Shown here: piece after piece, positions 33,409 through 41,978 of the stretch
Numbering within the stretch: the stretch's first letter is position 1
Layout: every line of letters begins with the position of its first letter
Origin: Sanguibacter antarcticus
Lineage (GTDB): Bacteria > Actinomycetota > Actinomycetes > Actinomycetales > Cellulomonadaceae
Direction of reading: 5' to 3'
Assembly: GCF_002564005.1 (NCBI RefSeq)
Contig: NZ_PDJG01000001.1
Location: 186,001 to 250,000 of the forward strand
DNA: 64,000 nucleotides
Notes under the pieces: generated by a model
What the model was told of the DNA's origin: nothing
Databases searched by the model: none
Seen by the model: only the letters and a program-made list of their open reading frames with translations
Made by a program: the position numbers and the translations under genes

Positions 33409-34873
33409 CAATATCGTTTAGTTAGTGACTGTGGCGTGGTAGGTGGGTTCATGCTGGGGCTGGGGCCAGTTGGCGTGGTGGGCGCGTTTGACGTGCCACT
33501 TGACGTACTTGCGATTTACGACTCGGGGTGCTGAGCGTCGGCGTCGGGCGAGGTTGAGCCGGCGCAGGAGTCGGTGCACGAAGTCCAGCCATCCTGGGCT
33601 GTCGCAGCGGCCCGGGTCAGGGGGGAAAAGCGCCCGGGTGGGCGAGGGGTTGGCGGGTGATCCGGAGTGCGGCGACGAAGCTGACCCGGTCCGGGTCGTG
33701 CCCGCACTGGTTGGCGGCGTCGGTCATCAAGGACCGGATCGCGAAGTGGCAGCACAGGTGGCCCCAGATCTCCTGGAGGACCAGGTCAGGCGACTTGGAC
33801 CGCAGCACGGTGCGGGGGCCGCGTTGGTGGGTCTTGAGCTCGTCGAAGGCCAGCTCAACCTCCCAACGTTCGACGTAGGCAGCGGCAAGCTCGGTCGCCG
33901 ATACCTCGTCGGGGTCGAGCACCGTGGTGAAGAGGCGGTAGGTGTCGGGGTTCTCGCGTCCGTCATCGATCGTGTAGTCGATGACTCGGACCAGCATCGG
34001 CTCTGCCCGCCGCGCCGCGGCCGAGTGCATCTGGTGCAGGTGAGCCAGCCAGGAGCCGTCGGGCAGGTCGTGGAGGTGGATGGGCTTGGGCGCGGCGCTG
34101 TCGGTCCGGACCCGCCACAATAGGTCCGCCCCGGTCGCGCACGCCTGGCGCCACAAGGCGTAGGAGAAGAACCCGCGGTCGCCAGTCAGCAGCATCCCCG
34201 GTGAGAGGTGGTCCAGCAACGGCACTGTCAACTCTGCCTCAGAGTCGCAGTACCGCCCGATCTGCGCGGCGAAGACCGCATGAGTGCCGCACTCGGCCAA
34301 CGCCACCACTCTGGCCTGGGGGAACGCCGCCCGCTCACCCTTGTTGACCCCGGGCCGCCCGAAGTGATCGTCGTTCGCGGTGGTGTCAGCGACGTCCAGG
34401 CACATCCCGTCGATCGCGACCAACCGCCGCCCTGCCAGCCACACCCCGGGCATGCCCTCGCCCCCGATCGGCTTCGCGACTCGCGCGAACAACGCCGCCA
34501 ACGGCTGCGAGCCCAGCCGGGCGCGGGCCTGGAAGATCGCGGACTTGCTCGGCGGACCGTACTCCTGGGTCCACCCCGAAGCCCACGACAGCCCATCGGT
34601 CAACTGCGCCAGCACGTCCTCATAGGACCCCTCGGAGTACAACGCCATCCCGATCGAGAAGTACGCCATCACCCGGGCAGGCAACGCACGATGACGCTGC
34701 TCAGTCCGCCCGACCTCGGCGATCACCTCATCAACCAACCCCGGCGGGAACACCCGCGTCAACACACCCACCGACACCAGGTCCGACAAACGACGCTCAG
34801 ACTCCGGCTTCTTCCACCCAGCTCTTGGCATGCCACCAAACTACACCCCGACACCCTTAACTGAACGGTATTG
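33409..34873 (-). mobile_element. IS4-family insertion sequence
   Basis: About 1465 bp bounded by imperfect inverted repeats: CAATATCGTTTAGTTA on the left and the complement of CAATACCGTTCAGTTA on the right. AGGC flanks both sides, which could be a short target repeat or chance. It carries one frameshifted transposase frame. Confidence 0.8.
33418..34831 (-). pseudogene. IS4-family transposase with a frameshift at TTTTCCCCCC
   Basis: The first 404 codons encode an IS4-type DDE transposase (LVAIDGMCLDVADTT, LLTGDRGFFSYALWRQA, YVERWEVELAFDELKTH with the Y-R-E-K signature) and stop at 33617, right after TTTTCCCCCC. The next frame carries on without a break as PDPGRCDSPGWLDFVHRLLR to YHATVTN and a stop at 33418, inside the left inverted repeat. 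The full protein would be about 470 residues. This is either an inactivating one-base slip in the C-run or a programmed shift at a slippery run. Confidence 0.8.
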
Positions 34874-35276
34874 AGGCTAACTGGTTCTGATCGTCTCAAC
34901 CTACTGTAGATACAGTCAGTAAAAGGCTGGTCGGGAACGTCTCGGTAGAAGATCTTGCCTCTCATGCACCGGGTCTCACCCCAAGATCTTGGGCCCACTC
35001 GCCGGTGATCTGGCAACTGGGCCGAGTGTGGTTGTGCGAGCCTTCTCGTAGGCGTTCAGCGTCAACCAGGCGCACACGAAGCACCATCGCTTGGTGTCGC
35101 ATCAGGCAGCCCAACGAAACACCGTGCGACGGGCGACGGGGACGTTGGCAAAGACAGGGCGCACCGGTGAGGTGCTCGCACTTGAGGGAGACGTTGAACC
35201 TCCTGACCAGCGGATTGTCCGCCGAGGACCCGATAGACCCCAGGGACTGAGCTACGCCAACCCCTTCACCACGAAC
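34874..35276. other. region between the IS4 element and the secreted-protein locus
   Basis: No supported gene. A short minus-strand stretch at about 34880-34963 reads GKIFYRDVPDQPFTDCIYS, which may be a fragment of another transposase, but I cannot name the family. The rest shows only shadow frames. Confidence 0.4.
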
Positions 35277-35335
35277 CGCAGAGAGCCCCATATACTCCTG
35301 GTACGATTTCACCCACAGCGTCCGGTTCGCGAGTC

Positions 35336-35365
35336 TTGCCTCTGTTGGTTCGTTCGCCCTAGTCT
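35336..35365 (+). promoter_or_regulatory. promoter of the small secreted protein gene, copy 1
   Basis: TTGCCT at 35336-35341 and TAGTCT at 35360-35365 are separated by 18 bases. The second cassette keeps the same layout (TTGCCC, 18 bases, TATTCT), which supports function. Confidence 0.55.
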
Positions 35366-35421
35366 GCACTTACGTCGCATCGCGACGCGCGCACAGAAAA
35401 ACAGCAAACATGGAGGCTCCG

Positions 35422-35778
35422 ATGAAAAAGTTCCTACCTGTTCTTGCAGTGGCGATGATCCCAATTTTAACTATCGTGACGCCGGCATCTGCGACGGTGA
35501 GTTCAATCTCGATCTCGCCGACATTGCGGGCCGCCGTATCAGGCACCACGCTCAGCTGGTCATGGGCTTGGAGTGGTTCGGGTTCTTACGCACCACTCTT
35601 CTTCTATGGCGACGGTACCTACCGTACATATTCGACGCAAACTAATGGTGGATCGAATACCGCTAACCGGGCGTTCAACGTGTGCAGCGCACAAACCTTT
35701 TACCAGAGCATTTATGTTGGTGGATCAAGCGCTGGAGCTTCGACAAGCGTGAGTGCGGGGGCTAGCGGCTCTTGCTGA
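35422..35778 (+). CDS. small secreted cysteine-ended protein of unknown family, copy 1
   Basis: 118 residues starting at the ATG at 35422, because GGAGG sits seven bases upstream; an ATG at 35410 would place that site inside the gene. A classic signal peptide (KKFLPVLAVAMIPILTIV then PASA) is followed by about 93 mature residues rich in Ser, Gly and Thr. WSWAWSGSG, FFYGDGTYR and FNVCSAQTFYQ suggest a compact beta fold, and the protein ends GASGSC with a terminal cysteine. I do not recognise the family. The permease gene begins inside its stop region (TTGCTGA), and an ATPase follows, an arrangement like that of secreted bacteriocins with dedicated ABC exporter/immunity genes. That parallel is inference. 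Confidence 0.8.
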   Translation: MKKFLPVLAVAMIPILTIVTPASATVSSISISPTLRAAVSGTTLSWSWAWSGSGSYAPLFFYGDGTYRTYSTQTNGGSNTANRAFNVCSAQTFYQSIYVGGSSAGASTSVSAGASGSC

Positions 35779-38477
35779 CTATCCCGCCCCCCTGCGGGCG
35801 CTTCTGGTATCGCGGTGCCCGCAGGGGGGCGGTCGTCGCGACGGCCGCTCTCTTGGCGGTGAGCATGGTGGCGGCTTCCCAGACGACGGCGCGTTCGGTC
35901 GCTGTGGTGGAGTCCACGGTGGGTGCGAACTGGCGGGGTGCTTATGACCTGCTGGTCGGCGGTGAGGGTGTCTTGTCGAGCGCGGCCCTGGAGACGGGCG
36001 GGCTGGTGGAGGAGAACTTCGCCTCGCTCGGGGGCAGCGGGGGCATCAGCGCTGATCAGCTCGAGGCGATCGGGGATCTTGCGGGTGTGGAGATCGCGGC
36101 GCCGTTGGCGTTCGTCGGTCAGCTCGAGACGCCGTCCTACGGTCTGCTGGTCGGCGCGATGGAGGCAGACGGTGCGGTGTCGGACTTCTTCTCCGACACC
36201 CGGGCCATCGAGGCGCGAGTGAAAGTCACAGTCCCTGATGGTGTCCAGACGCACACGCTCTCGGACAGCACGACGGTCCTCGTCACCGGGCAGATCGACG
36301 GGACCCCGAGAGTCGGGACCGATGGCAACGTCCGATCAGCAAGCGCCCCGTATGACGGCACTGGCACCTGGGGGGTGGACGTGACCCTCCCTGGGGCTCC
36401 GGCGCTGACCTCGGGGCTCATCGCCATCGATCCGGTCGCTGAGCGGGCCTTGCTCGGGGACTCGGGGCAGTTCCTGGACACTCTCGTGGAGTTCGACGAG
36501 CAGCAGTCCCTCGGCGCCGAGCAGACGACTCTGGCTGACCTCGTCGACCCCGTCACGCATGACTACGAGTACTGGGCTCTTACCAACGGGTACCAGGGCG
36601 GTCCGGTCGTTCCTGTCGTGGTCTCTAATGCGGCCTATCCATCGCTGCAGGGTGAGGTGACCTTCACACCGCTCGACATGTCGGGGACGTCCATCACAGA
36701 CCTGGTGAGCTCCGATAGTTTAATGATCACTGCGGATGGCGCTGCCTTGGTCGATCAGGCGGAACGTGGTGCACCGACGACGTCAACGGTTGATCTGACC
36801 GCGGGCCTGACGCCGTTCGGCCTTCCGGCACTGGCGCTGGCGCTGCCCGGGGCCACGGGCGCTCCGGGCGGCGCGGCGACGGAGAGTGCCCCGAACCTGA
36901 CGCCGGCCTTGCCCGGGGCTGCGGTGAGAACCGCCCCGAGCGCGCAGCAGGCCTCAACGGCCCCGGAGGAGACCACGACGCTGCTGACAGCAACCCCGCA
37001 AGGCTTCACCCGCATGAAGGTGAGCGTCCAGGAGCAGACCTCCACCACGGAACCGAGAGCCCAGGAGCAGGCCTACCGCCAGGAAGCGAAGTCTGCGGCG
37101 GACCCTGAGGGTGTCCCGCTCTACGTTCCTGTGGGTACGTACACCCCTGGTGACATCACCGGGACCGCCGATTCTGCCTCCTATGTCCCGTTGGGCACCT
37201 ACAGTGCCGCTGATGTCCGCGTCGTTGAGCCCGGTGAGCACGACGGGGCTGTCTTGGCGCCCTCGTTCAGCGGTCGCGGTGCGGTGCTGCCTGCTCCTGG
37301 GGCGATCACCACCCTGGGTGCCTACGCTGCGATGCGCGGTTCCGGTGACGCTGATGTCGTGCGGGTACGGGTCGCAGACGTCCAGGGCTACTCCCCGCAG
37401 GCCTTGGACGCTATCGGTGTGGTCGCCGCCCAGATCAGCGACCTGGGGCTGGACGTGCGGGTCGTGGCAGGTTCCTCCCTCGATGAGGTCGGGGTGTACC
37501 TGCCTGAGTACTTCGCAGACGGTGACCTGGGATGGACGACCCAGGAGTGGACCAGCCTGGGGGCCGCCGTGCGCGTGGAGCGCGCGCAGATCGGCGCGAC
37601 CATCACCTTGCTGGTCGTGGCCCTCACCGGAGTCAGCGTCCTGGCCTCGGTCGTCCAGATCGCCGGCACAGGCCGACGACGCCGAGAAGCGGTGCTGCTG
37701 AGCTCGCTGGGCTGGTCACGCGGACGCATCCGCAGATGGTTCCTCACCGAGGACGTCCCCTCCCTCGCGCTGGTGGTCCTGGCCGGTCTCGTCGCTGCAG
37801 CGATGTCCACCACAGCGGTGGCCCGCGGAACCAGCGGCGCAGCGGCCCTGGTCTACGCCGCCGTGGCAGTGGCCGGCACCTACGCCGCAGCCCGCACCAG
37901 CACCCGCAGCCCGCGCGCCGCCACCGGACCGGCACGGGCCGCACGCACCGCACGCCAGGTCGGGCGACGGGTCGCCCGCGCGCACCCGGCTTCCGGTGCT
38001 CTCAGCGCCACCGCCGTCATCGTCCTGACCTGCGGCGCCATCGCGTTCGCGAGCGTCATCGCCACAGCCCACGTCGCCGCCGGCACCACCCGCATCGCCA
38101 CCCTCGTCAGCGCCAGCGTCCTGCTGCCCCAGACGATCCTGGCCGTCGGCACGCTCCTCGCCGGGGCCGCCATGTTCGTCGCGGGCATCCGCGCCGGACT
38201 CCTCGGCGCAGGCGCCCACCACGCCATGCTCGTGACCACCGGATGGACCAAGACCGCCCTGAGCGCCAGCGTGCGCGCCCAGGTCATCGCCTCCCTGCTG
38301 CCCGGGATCGTCCTCGCCGTCACCATCGGCGTCCTCCTGACAACCAGACTTTCCTCCGACCTGTGGGCACCCCTGCTGACACTGACCCTGAGCGTCCCGA
38401 CCGCAGCCGCCCTCGCCGCCGCAGCCTGGGCACACCGCTACGCCCACACCCTCTCCACCACCGGAGCCCACCGATGA
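35772..38477 (+). CDS. large FtsX-like ABC permease
   Basis: Up to 901 residues. The only start overlapping the previous stop is the TTG at 35772; a later start is possible, but the ARRGAVVATAALLAVSMVAAS helix is clearly coding. A first membrane helix is followed by about 550 extracellular residues with a Pro/Ala/Thr-rich stretch. Then come an FtsX core (ITLLVVALTGVSVLASVVQIAG with RRRREAVLLSSLGWSRGRIR) and further helices to the end. This is the MacB/FtsX type of mechanotransmission permease rather than an importer. It overlaps the ATPase gene by four bases. Role proposed: export of, or protection from, the small secreted protein. Confidence 0.8.
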   Translation: MLTIPPPCGRFWYRGARRGAVVATAALLAVSMVAASQTTARSVAVVESTVGANWRGAYDLLVGGEGVLSSAALETGGLVEENFASLGGSGGISADQLEAIGDLAGVEIAAPLAFVGQLETPSYGLLVGAMEADGAVSDFFSDTRAIEARVKVTVPDGVQTHTLSDSTTVLVTGQIDGTPRVGTDGNVRSASAPYDGTGTWGVDVTLPGAPALTSGLIAIDPVAERALLGDSGQFLDTLVEFDEQQSLGAEQTTLADLVDPVTHDYEYWALTNGYQGGPVVPVVVSNAAYPSLQGEVTFTPLDMSGTSITDLVSSDSLMITADGAALVDQAERGAPTTSTVDLTAGLTPFGLPALALALPGATGAPGGAATESAPNLTPALPGAAVRTAPSAQQASTAPEETTTLLTATPQGFTRMKVSVQEQTSTTEPRAQEQAYRQEAKSAADPEGVPLYVPVGTYTPGDITGTADSASYVPLGTYSAADVRVVEPGEHDGAVLAPSFSGRGAVLPAPGAITTLGAYAAMRGSGDADVVRVRVADVQGYSPQALDAIGVVAAQISDLGLDVRVVAGSSLDEVGVYLPEYFADGDLGWTTQEWTSLGAAVRVERAQIGATITLLVVALTGVSVLASVVQIAGTGRRRREAVLLSSLGWSRGRIRRWFLTEDVPSLALVVLAGLVAAAMSTTAVARGTSGAAALVYAAVAVAGTYAAARTSTRSPRAATGPARAARTARQVGRRVARAHPASGALSATAVIVLTCGAIAFASVIATAHVAAGTTRIATLVSASVLLPQTILAVGTLLAGAAMFVAGIRAGLLGAGAHHAMLVTTGWTKTALSASVRAQVIASLLPGIVLAVTIGVLLTTRLSSDLWAPLLTLTLSVPTAAALAAAAWAHRYAHTLSTTGAHR
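35784..35832 (+). other. 16-bp perfect hairpin between secreted-protein and permease genes
   Basis: CCGCCCCCCTGCGGGC (35784-35799) pairs with GCCCGCAGGGGGGCGG (35817-35832), just after the small gene and inside the first codons of the permease. It could attenuate transcription or hide the permease start so that much more secreted protein than transporter is made. The orphan copy at 41480 lacks it. Confidence 0.65.
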
Positions 38478-39166
38478 CCGCCACCACGACCACCCCAACA
38501 ACCCCCACCACCACCGCACCAGCGATCACCCTGGAAGCGATCACCGTCACCTACACCCGAGGCGACGGCGACCCCCTGACCATCGTCGAAGACTTCAACC
38601 TCACGATCCCCGCCGGAACGATCCACTGCCTGGCCGGACGCTCCGGCTCAGGCAAGACCACCCTCCTGCGCGTCGCCGTAGCCACCCTGACCCCCACCAC
38701 CGGAACCGTCACCTGGGCCGGCACCCGCCTGGAGACCCTCGACCCCGACCAGCTCGCCGCCGCCCGCCGCAAGCACATGGCCTACGTCGACCAAGGCGCA
38801 ACCGTCATCGACGAGCTCACCGTCCTAGACAACGCCCTCCTGCCCGCCATCCCCACCGGCCTGACACCCGACCTCGAAGAACGCGCCACCACCCTGCTCA
38901 CCACCCTCGGCCTAGGAACACGCACCCGCCAACGCGCCCGCACCCTGTCCGGAGGCGAACGCCAACGCCTCGCGATCGCCCGAGCCCTCCTCCTCCAACC
39001 CACCGCCATCGCCCTCGACGAACCCACCGCCAGCCTCGACCGCACCGCCGCAGCCACCGTCATCGACGCACTCCACAAAGCAGCCACCAGCGGCGCAGCC
39101 GTCCTCGTCGCCAGCCACGACCCCGCCGTCATCAACACCGCCACCACCGTCACACCACTGACCTAA
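38474..39166 (+). CDS. ABC transporter ATPase partner of the FtsX-like permease
   Basis: A 230-residue ATPase of the LolD/MacB type: Walker A GRSGSGKTT near residue 56, signature LSGGERQRLAIARA, Walker B AIALDEPT and switch ASHD. A Thr/Pro-rich tail of about 18 residues precedes the domain. The ATG overlaps the permease stop (ATGA), so the pair is one complex. It ends the three-gene operon that began with the secreted protein. Confidence 0.9.
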   Translation: MTATTTTPTTPTTTAPAITLEAITVTYTRGDGDPLTIVEDFNLTIPAGTIHCLAGRSGSGKTTLLRVAVATLTPTTGTVTWAGTRLETLDPDQLAAARRKHMAYVDQGATVIDELTVLDNALLPAIPTGLTPDLEERATTLLTTLGLGTRTRQRARTLSGGERQRLAIARALLLQPTAIALDEPTASLDRTAAATVIDALHKAATSGAAVLVASHDPAVINTATTVTPLT

Positions 39167-39219
39167 ACCCACAAGGCCACGTCTGGTCTGAATCGTCCTG
39201 GGATTGATGGAGAGTCGCG

Positions 39220-39465
39220 CTATTGAATTTCGACGACCTGGTGGTGGTCGGTCTGGTCAGCATAGAAAGCCTGCTCGAACTCGGCCGGTGGGACGTCGCC
39301 GAGGTAGCCGTGCAGGCATTGGTGGTTGTGCCAGTGGACCCAGCCGAGGGTCGCGAGCTCGACGTCTTCGGCTGTCTTCCAGGGGGGGCGTTGACAGGCG
39401 GCTCCTTGGATGAGTTCGGCCTTGTAGTAGCCGTTCACGGTCTCGGCCAGGGCGTTGATACTCCT
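39220..39465 (-). pseudogene. 3' fragment of an IS3-family transposase
   Basis: The end of an IS3-type integrase core: AETVNGYYKAELI, ELATLGWVHWHNHQCLHGYL and DVPPAEFEQAFYA. Only about 80 codons remain; the rest is missing. Confidence 0.75.
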
Positions 39466-39472
39466 ATAGTTG

Positions 39473-39622
39473 TCAACTCGCGATTTCGCCGGTGCGGGGG
39501 TTGACCTTGATGAGGTGGTAAACCTCGCGGATGACGTATCGCTTCAGGCAGCGGATGATGTCGCGTTTGCTCTTGCCCTCGGCGGTCCAGCGGGCGACGT
39601 AGGCGATAGTCGGCTCGTGGAA
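39473..39622 (-). pseudogene. transposase C-terminal fragment, IS110-like
   Basis: Minus strand reads TIAYVARWTAEGKSKRDIIR then CLKRYVIREVYHLI and stops at 39473. It resembles IS110-type transposase ends and is cut at 39623 by the IS3-family element. Confidence 0.5.
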
Positions 39623-39659
39623 CGGGGCTTGACCCCTGATCGTGGACACGCGGGTGGCT

Positions 39660-40514
39660 TCACGCGGCGAGAGCCAGCGTAGTTGTGTGGTGTGCGTTCT
39701 CGTAGTCGGCGGGGCTGAGGTAGCCGCAGGTGGAGTGGCGTCGGCGGGTGTTGTAGCGGGTGATCCACGCGAACACCTCGCGGCGAGCCACGGCGGCGTT
39801 GGCCCAGCCGTGGGTGCCGGCGAGGGTCTCGCGTTTGAGGGAGGCGTTGAACGACTCGGCCATCGCGTTGTCTGCGCTCGTGCCGACCTTGCCCATCGAG
39901 CGCCTGACGCCCAGTCGTTCGCAGAGGGCGGCGTAGTCCTTGGATGCGTACTGGGCGCCGTGGTCGCTGTGAAAGACGGCTCCGGCGAGGGTGCCGCGCT
40001 GGCGGGCGGCGGTCAGCAACGCGTCGGCGACGAGGTCGGTGCGCATGTGGTCGGCGATGGACCACCCGACCAGGCGGCGTGAGAAGCAGTCGATGACGGT
40101 GGCCAGGTAGAGGAAGCCGTCGCCGGCGCAGGGCAGGTAGGTGATGTCCCCGACGTACCGGGTGTTCGGCTCTGTCGCGGTGAAGTCCCGTTCCAGCAGG
40201 TCAGGCACGACCTGCTCGTCGGGTGCGCTGATCGTGGTGCGCACCCGACGGTGCAGCCGGATCCCAGCGATGGCGCGGGCACGCATCACGCGGGCCACCC
40301 GCTTATGGTTGACGCACTCCTCGGGCGCCGCACCGTCATTGAGGTCGGCCGTGATCCGCGGCGCCCCGCACGCCTTGTCCTTGGCGTGCGCGACCTTGAT
40401 CCGCGCGGCAAGGTCCGCATCGTTCTCAGCCCGCCCGTGGCGGGCAGGGGCGGACTTGAACCAGGTGTAGAACGACGAACGCGAGACCTCGATGACCTGG
40501 CACAACCGCTTCAC
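39660..40514 (-). CDS. IS3-family transposase OrfB (copy A)
   Basis: A 284-residue integrase-core protein: the HTH_21 part (GAPRITADLNDG), then the DDE core TRYVGDITYLPC, FHSDHGAQYAS and NAMAESFNASLKRE. It is probably made as an OrfA-OrfB fusion by -1 frameshifting, since the frame stays open up to the OrfA end (EFVADHQDTYQ). It appears intact. Confidence 0.9.
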   Translation of the reverse strand: MKRLCQVIEVSRSSFYTWFKSAPARHGRAENDADLAARIKVAHAKDKACGAPRITADLNDGAAPEECVNHKRVARVMRARAIAGIRLHRRVRTTISAPDEQVVPDLLERDFTATEPNTRYVGDITYLPCAGDGFLYLATVIDCFSRRLVGWSIADHMRTDLVADALLTAARQRGTLAGAVFHSDHGAQYASKDYAALCERLGVRRSMGKVGTSADNAMAESFNASLKRETLAGTHGWANAAVARREVFAWITRYNTRRRHSTCGYLSPADYENAHHTTTLALAA

Positions 40515-40556
40515 CTGGTAGGTGTCTTGGTGGTCGGCAACGAACTCCGAAGCGGC

Positions 40557-40886
40557 TCACCAGTTCGTCTCCCCGGCGAAATACTTCGCCGCCGCGCGCA
40601 GAATGTCCCGCTCGGTGTTGAGCTTGCGCTCAGAGTCCTCCAGGTCCCTCGCACGAGCCCGCAGCCGGGCCAGCTCCTGCTCCGGCGTCTCATCACCCAC
40701 CGGCGTCGGGGGCCGTGGTCGAGAGTGCCCACGGATCGGCACTCCAGCAGCCCGCAGCCAGCTCGACAGGGTCGTGTCCATGATGCCCAGGTCCAAGGCG
40801 ATCCCCGCGACCGTCGCCGTCGGCGTCGACCGGCACAGCTCAACAGCGTCGCGCCGGAAATCCTCTGAGTACGTCTTCCTTGCCAT
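40557..40886 (-). CDS. IS3-family transposase OrfA (copy A)
   Basis: A 109-residue protein starting MARKTYSEDFRRDAVEL, with a helix-turn-helix (VAGIALDLGIMDTTLSSWLR) and a leucine-zipper-like end (ELARLRARARDLEDSERKL). It is intact here, unlike the OrfA of copy B. Confidence 0.9.
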   Translation of the reverse strand: MARKTYSEDFRRDAVELCRSTPTATVAGIALDLGIMDTTLSSWLRAAGVPIRGHSRPRPPTPVGDETPEQELARLRARARDLEDSERKLNTERDILRAAAKYFAGETNW

Positions 40887-40956
40887 GAGTAGATCTTCTC
40901 GATTCCTCCAGGTCGAGCCTGGAATCAGCGTGTCCACGATCAGGGGTCAAGGCCCG

Positions 40957-41328
40957 TCCAGGTCGCCCAGATCCGCCGCACTCGCACCCAGGCGGGCAAG
41001 AAGAGCGTCGAGGTCGTCTACGTCATCACCTCGATGAGCCCGAACGACGCCGACCCGGTCCAGATCGCGACCTGGGTCCAAGGCCACTGGGCGATCGAGA
41101 ACCGGCTGCACTGGGTCCGCGACGTCGTGTTCTACGAGGACCGCTCCAGCGTCCGCACCGGCCACGCGCCCCGAGTGATGGCAACCCTGCGCTCCACCGC
41201 GATCAGTGTCCTGCGACTGGCCGGTAGCACCAACATGGCCGCCGCTACCCGGCACCACGCCCGCGACCCTACATAGCCCGTCGAACTACTCCTGACCTGC
41301 TCAAACACGACTTTGCCGGGACCCTGAC
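40957..41328 (+). pseudogene. 3' remnant of an ISAs1-family element
   Basis: Codes for the C-terminal 105 residues of an ISAs1 transposase (WVQGHWAIENRLHWVRDVVF, RVMATLRSTAISVLRLAG) up to a stop at 41276. The right inverted repeat (complement of GGTCAGGGTCCCGG) ends near 41328. The 5' part was lost where IS3 copy A begins. It is related to the intact element at 60982-62293. Confidence 0.85.
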
Positions 41329-41393
41329 CTGGACTGCGGAGAGCCCCATCGACTCCTCGTCAAACTTCACCCATAGCGTCCAGTTTGCGAGTG

Positions 41394-41423
41394 TTGCCCC
41401 TGTTGACCTGCTCGCCCTATTCT
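41394..41423 (+). promoter_or_regulatory. promoter of the small secreted protein gene, copy 2
   Basis: TTGCCC at 41394-41399, 18 bases, then TATTCT at 41418-41423; its -10 box is closer to consensus than that of copy 1. Confidence 0.55.
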
Positions 41424-41479
41424 ATGCTTACGTCGCATCGCGACTCGCGCACAGACAAATAGCAAACATGGAGGCTCCG

Positions 41480-41836
41480 ATGAAAAAGTTCCTACCTGTT
41501 CTTGCAGTGGCGTTGATCCCAGTTCTAACTATCGTGACGCCAGCATCTGCGTCAGTGAGTGCGATCGCGATCTCGCCGACATCGCAAGCCGTCGTATCAG
41601 GCAACTACGCTTCCTGGCAATGGGCTTGGAGCGGTACAGGCACTTATACCCCGTACTTCTACTATGGCGACGGCGCCTACCGCATATTCGGAGCACAGAC
41701 TAACGGTGCAACCTATACAACTTCTCGGAGTTTCAACGTCTGCAGCGCAACTACCTTCTACCAGAAGGTAGTTGTTAGTTCATCAAGCGCTTCAGCTTCG
41801 ACGAGCGTGAGCGCGGGGGCTAGCGGCTCTTGCTAA
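41480..41836 (+). CDS. small secreted cysteine-ended protein, orphan paralogue
   Basis: 118 residues with the same start logic (GGAGG seven bases before the ATG at 41480), a nearly identical signal peptide and the identical end GASGSC. The middle differs at many positions (for example FYYGDGAYRIF against FFYGDGTYRTY), while the cysteine in FNVCSA and the YGDG and TNG motifs are kept. The pattern of a conserved leader and tail with a diverged core suggests selection on the core. No permease or ATPase follows; it would depend on the operon at 35772-39166 or act alone. Confidence 0.78.
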   Translation: MKKFLPVLAVALIPVLTIVTPASASVSAIAISPTSQAVVSGNYASWQWAWSGTGTYTPYFYYGDGAYRIFGAQTNGATYTTSRSFNVCSATTFYQKVVVSSSSASASTSVSAGASGSC

Positions 41837-41845
41837 CTATCCCCC

Positions 41846-41974
41846 GCAGGGCCCCGGAAAAGTCGGTTGGTAGGGCTGTGACCTGCAGATCTGCCGTGGT
41901 GGGGCCCGGCGTGGCGTGTGGGGCGGATGGGCCCGGAGGTTGAGATAAAGATTCTCAAGCCAGACATCTCGCGC
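41846..41974 (+). mobile_element. left-end remnant of an ISAs1-family element
   Basis: GCAGGGCCCCGGAAAAGTCGG and the following 110 bases match the left end and leader of the intact ISAs1 at 60982 (both contain GGCGTGGCGTGTGGGGCGGA). The element is cut at about 41974 by the TGTT element E2. Confidence 0.75.
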
Positions 41975-41978
41975 TAGG

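Larger units (their letters stand above)
35277..35781. repeat. duplicated secreted-protein cassette, copy 1
   Basis: About 500 bases, from GAGAGCCCCAT upstream of the promoter to CTATCCC after the stop, match 41336-41842 with scattered differences. The duplication covers promoter, ribosome site, leader and gene. Confidence 0.85.
39623..40956 (-). mobile_element. IS3-family insertion sequence, copy A
   Basis: About 1334 bp with inverted ends CGGGGCTTGACCCCTGATCG (left) and the complement of CGGGCCTTGACCCCTGATCG (right). It carries overlapping OrfA and OrfB in the normal IS3 arrangement. No 3-bp target repeat is visible; both flanks are other IS fragments. Confidence 0.88.
41336..41842. repeat. 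duplicated secreted-protein cassette, copy 2
   Basis: Partner of 35277-35781. It starts eight bases after an ISAs1 right end and stops a few bases before an ISAs1 left end (41846), so the cassette is framed by the two ends of that IS family. Confidence 0.85.

Noticed and set aside
33409-34873. AGGC direct repeats as the IS4 target duplication
   Set aside because: Four bases are shorter than usual for IS4 members and could match by chance, so I did not use them to set the ends.
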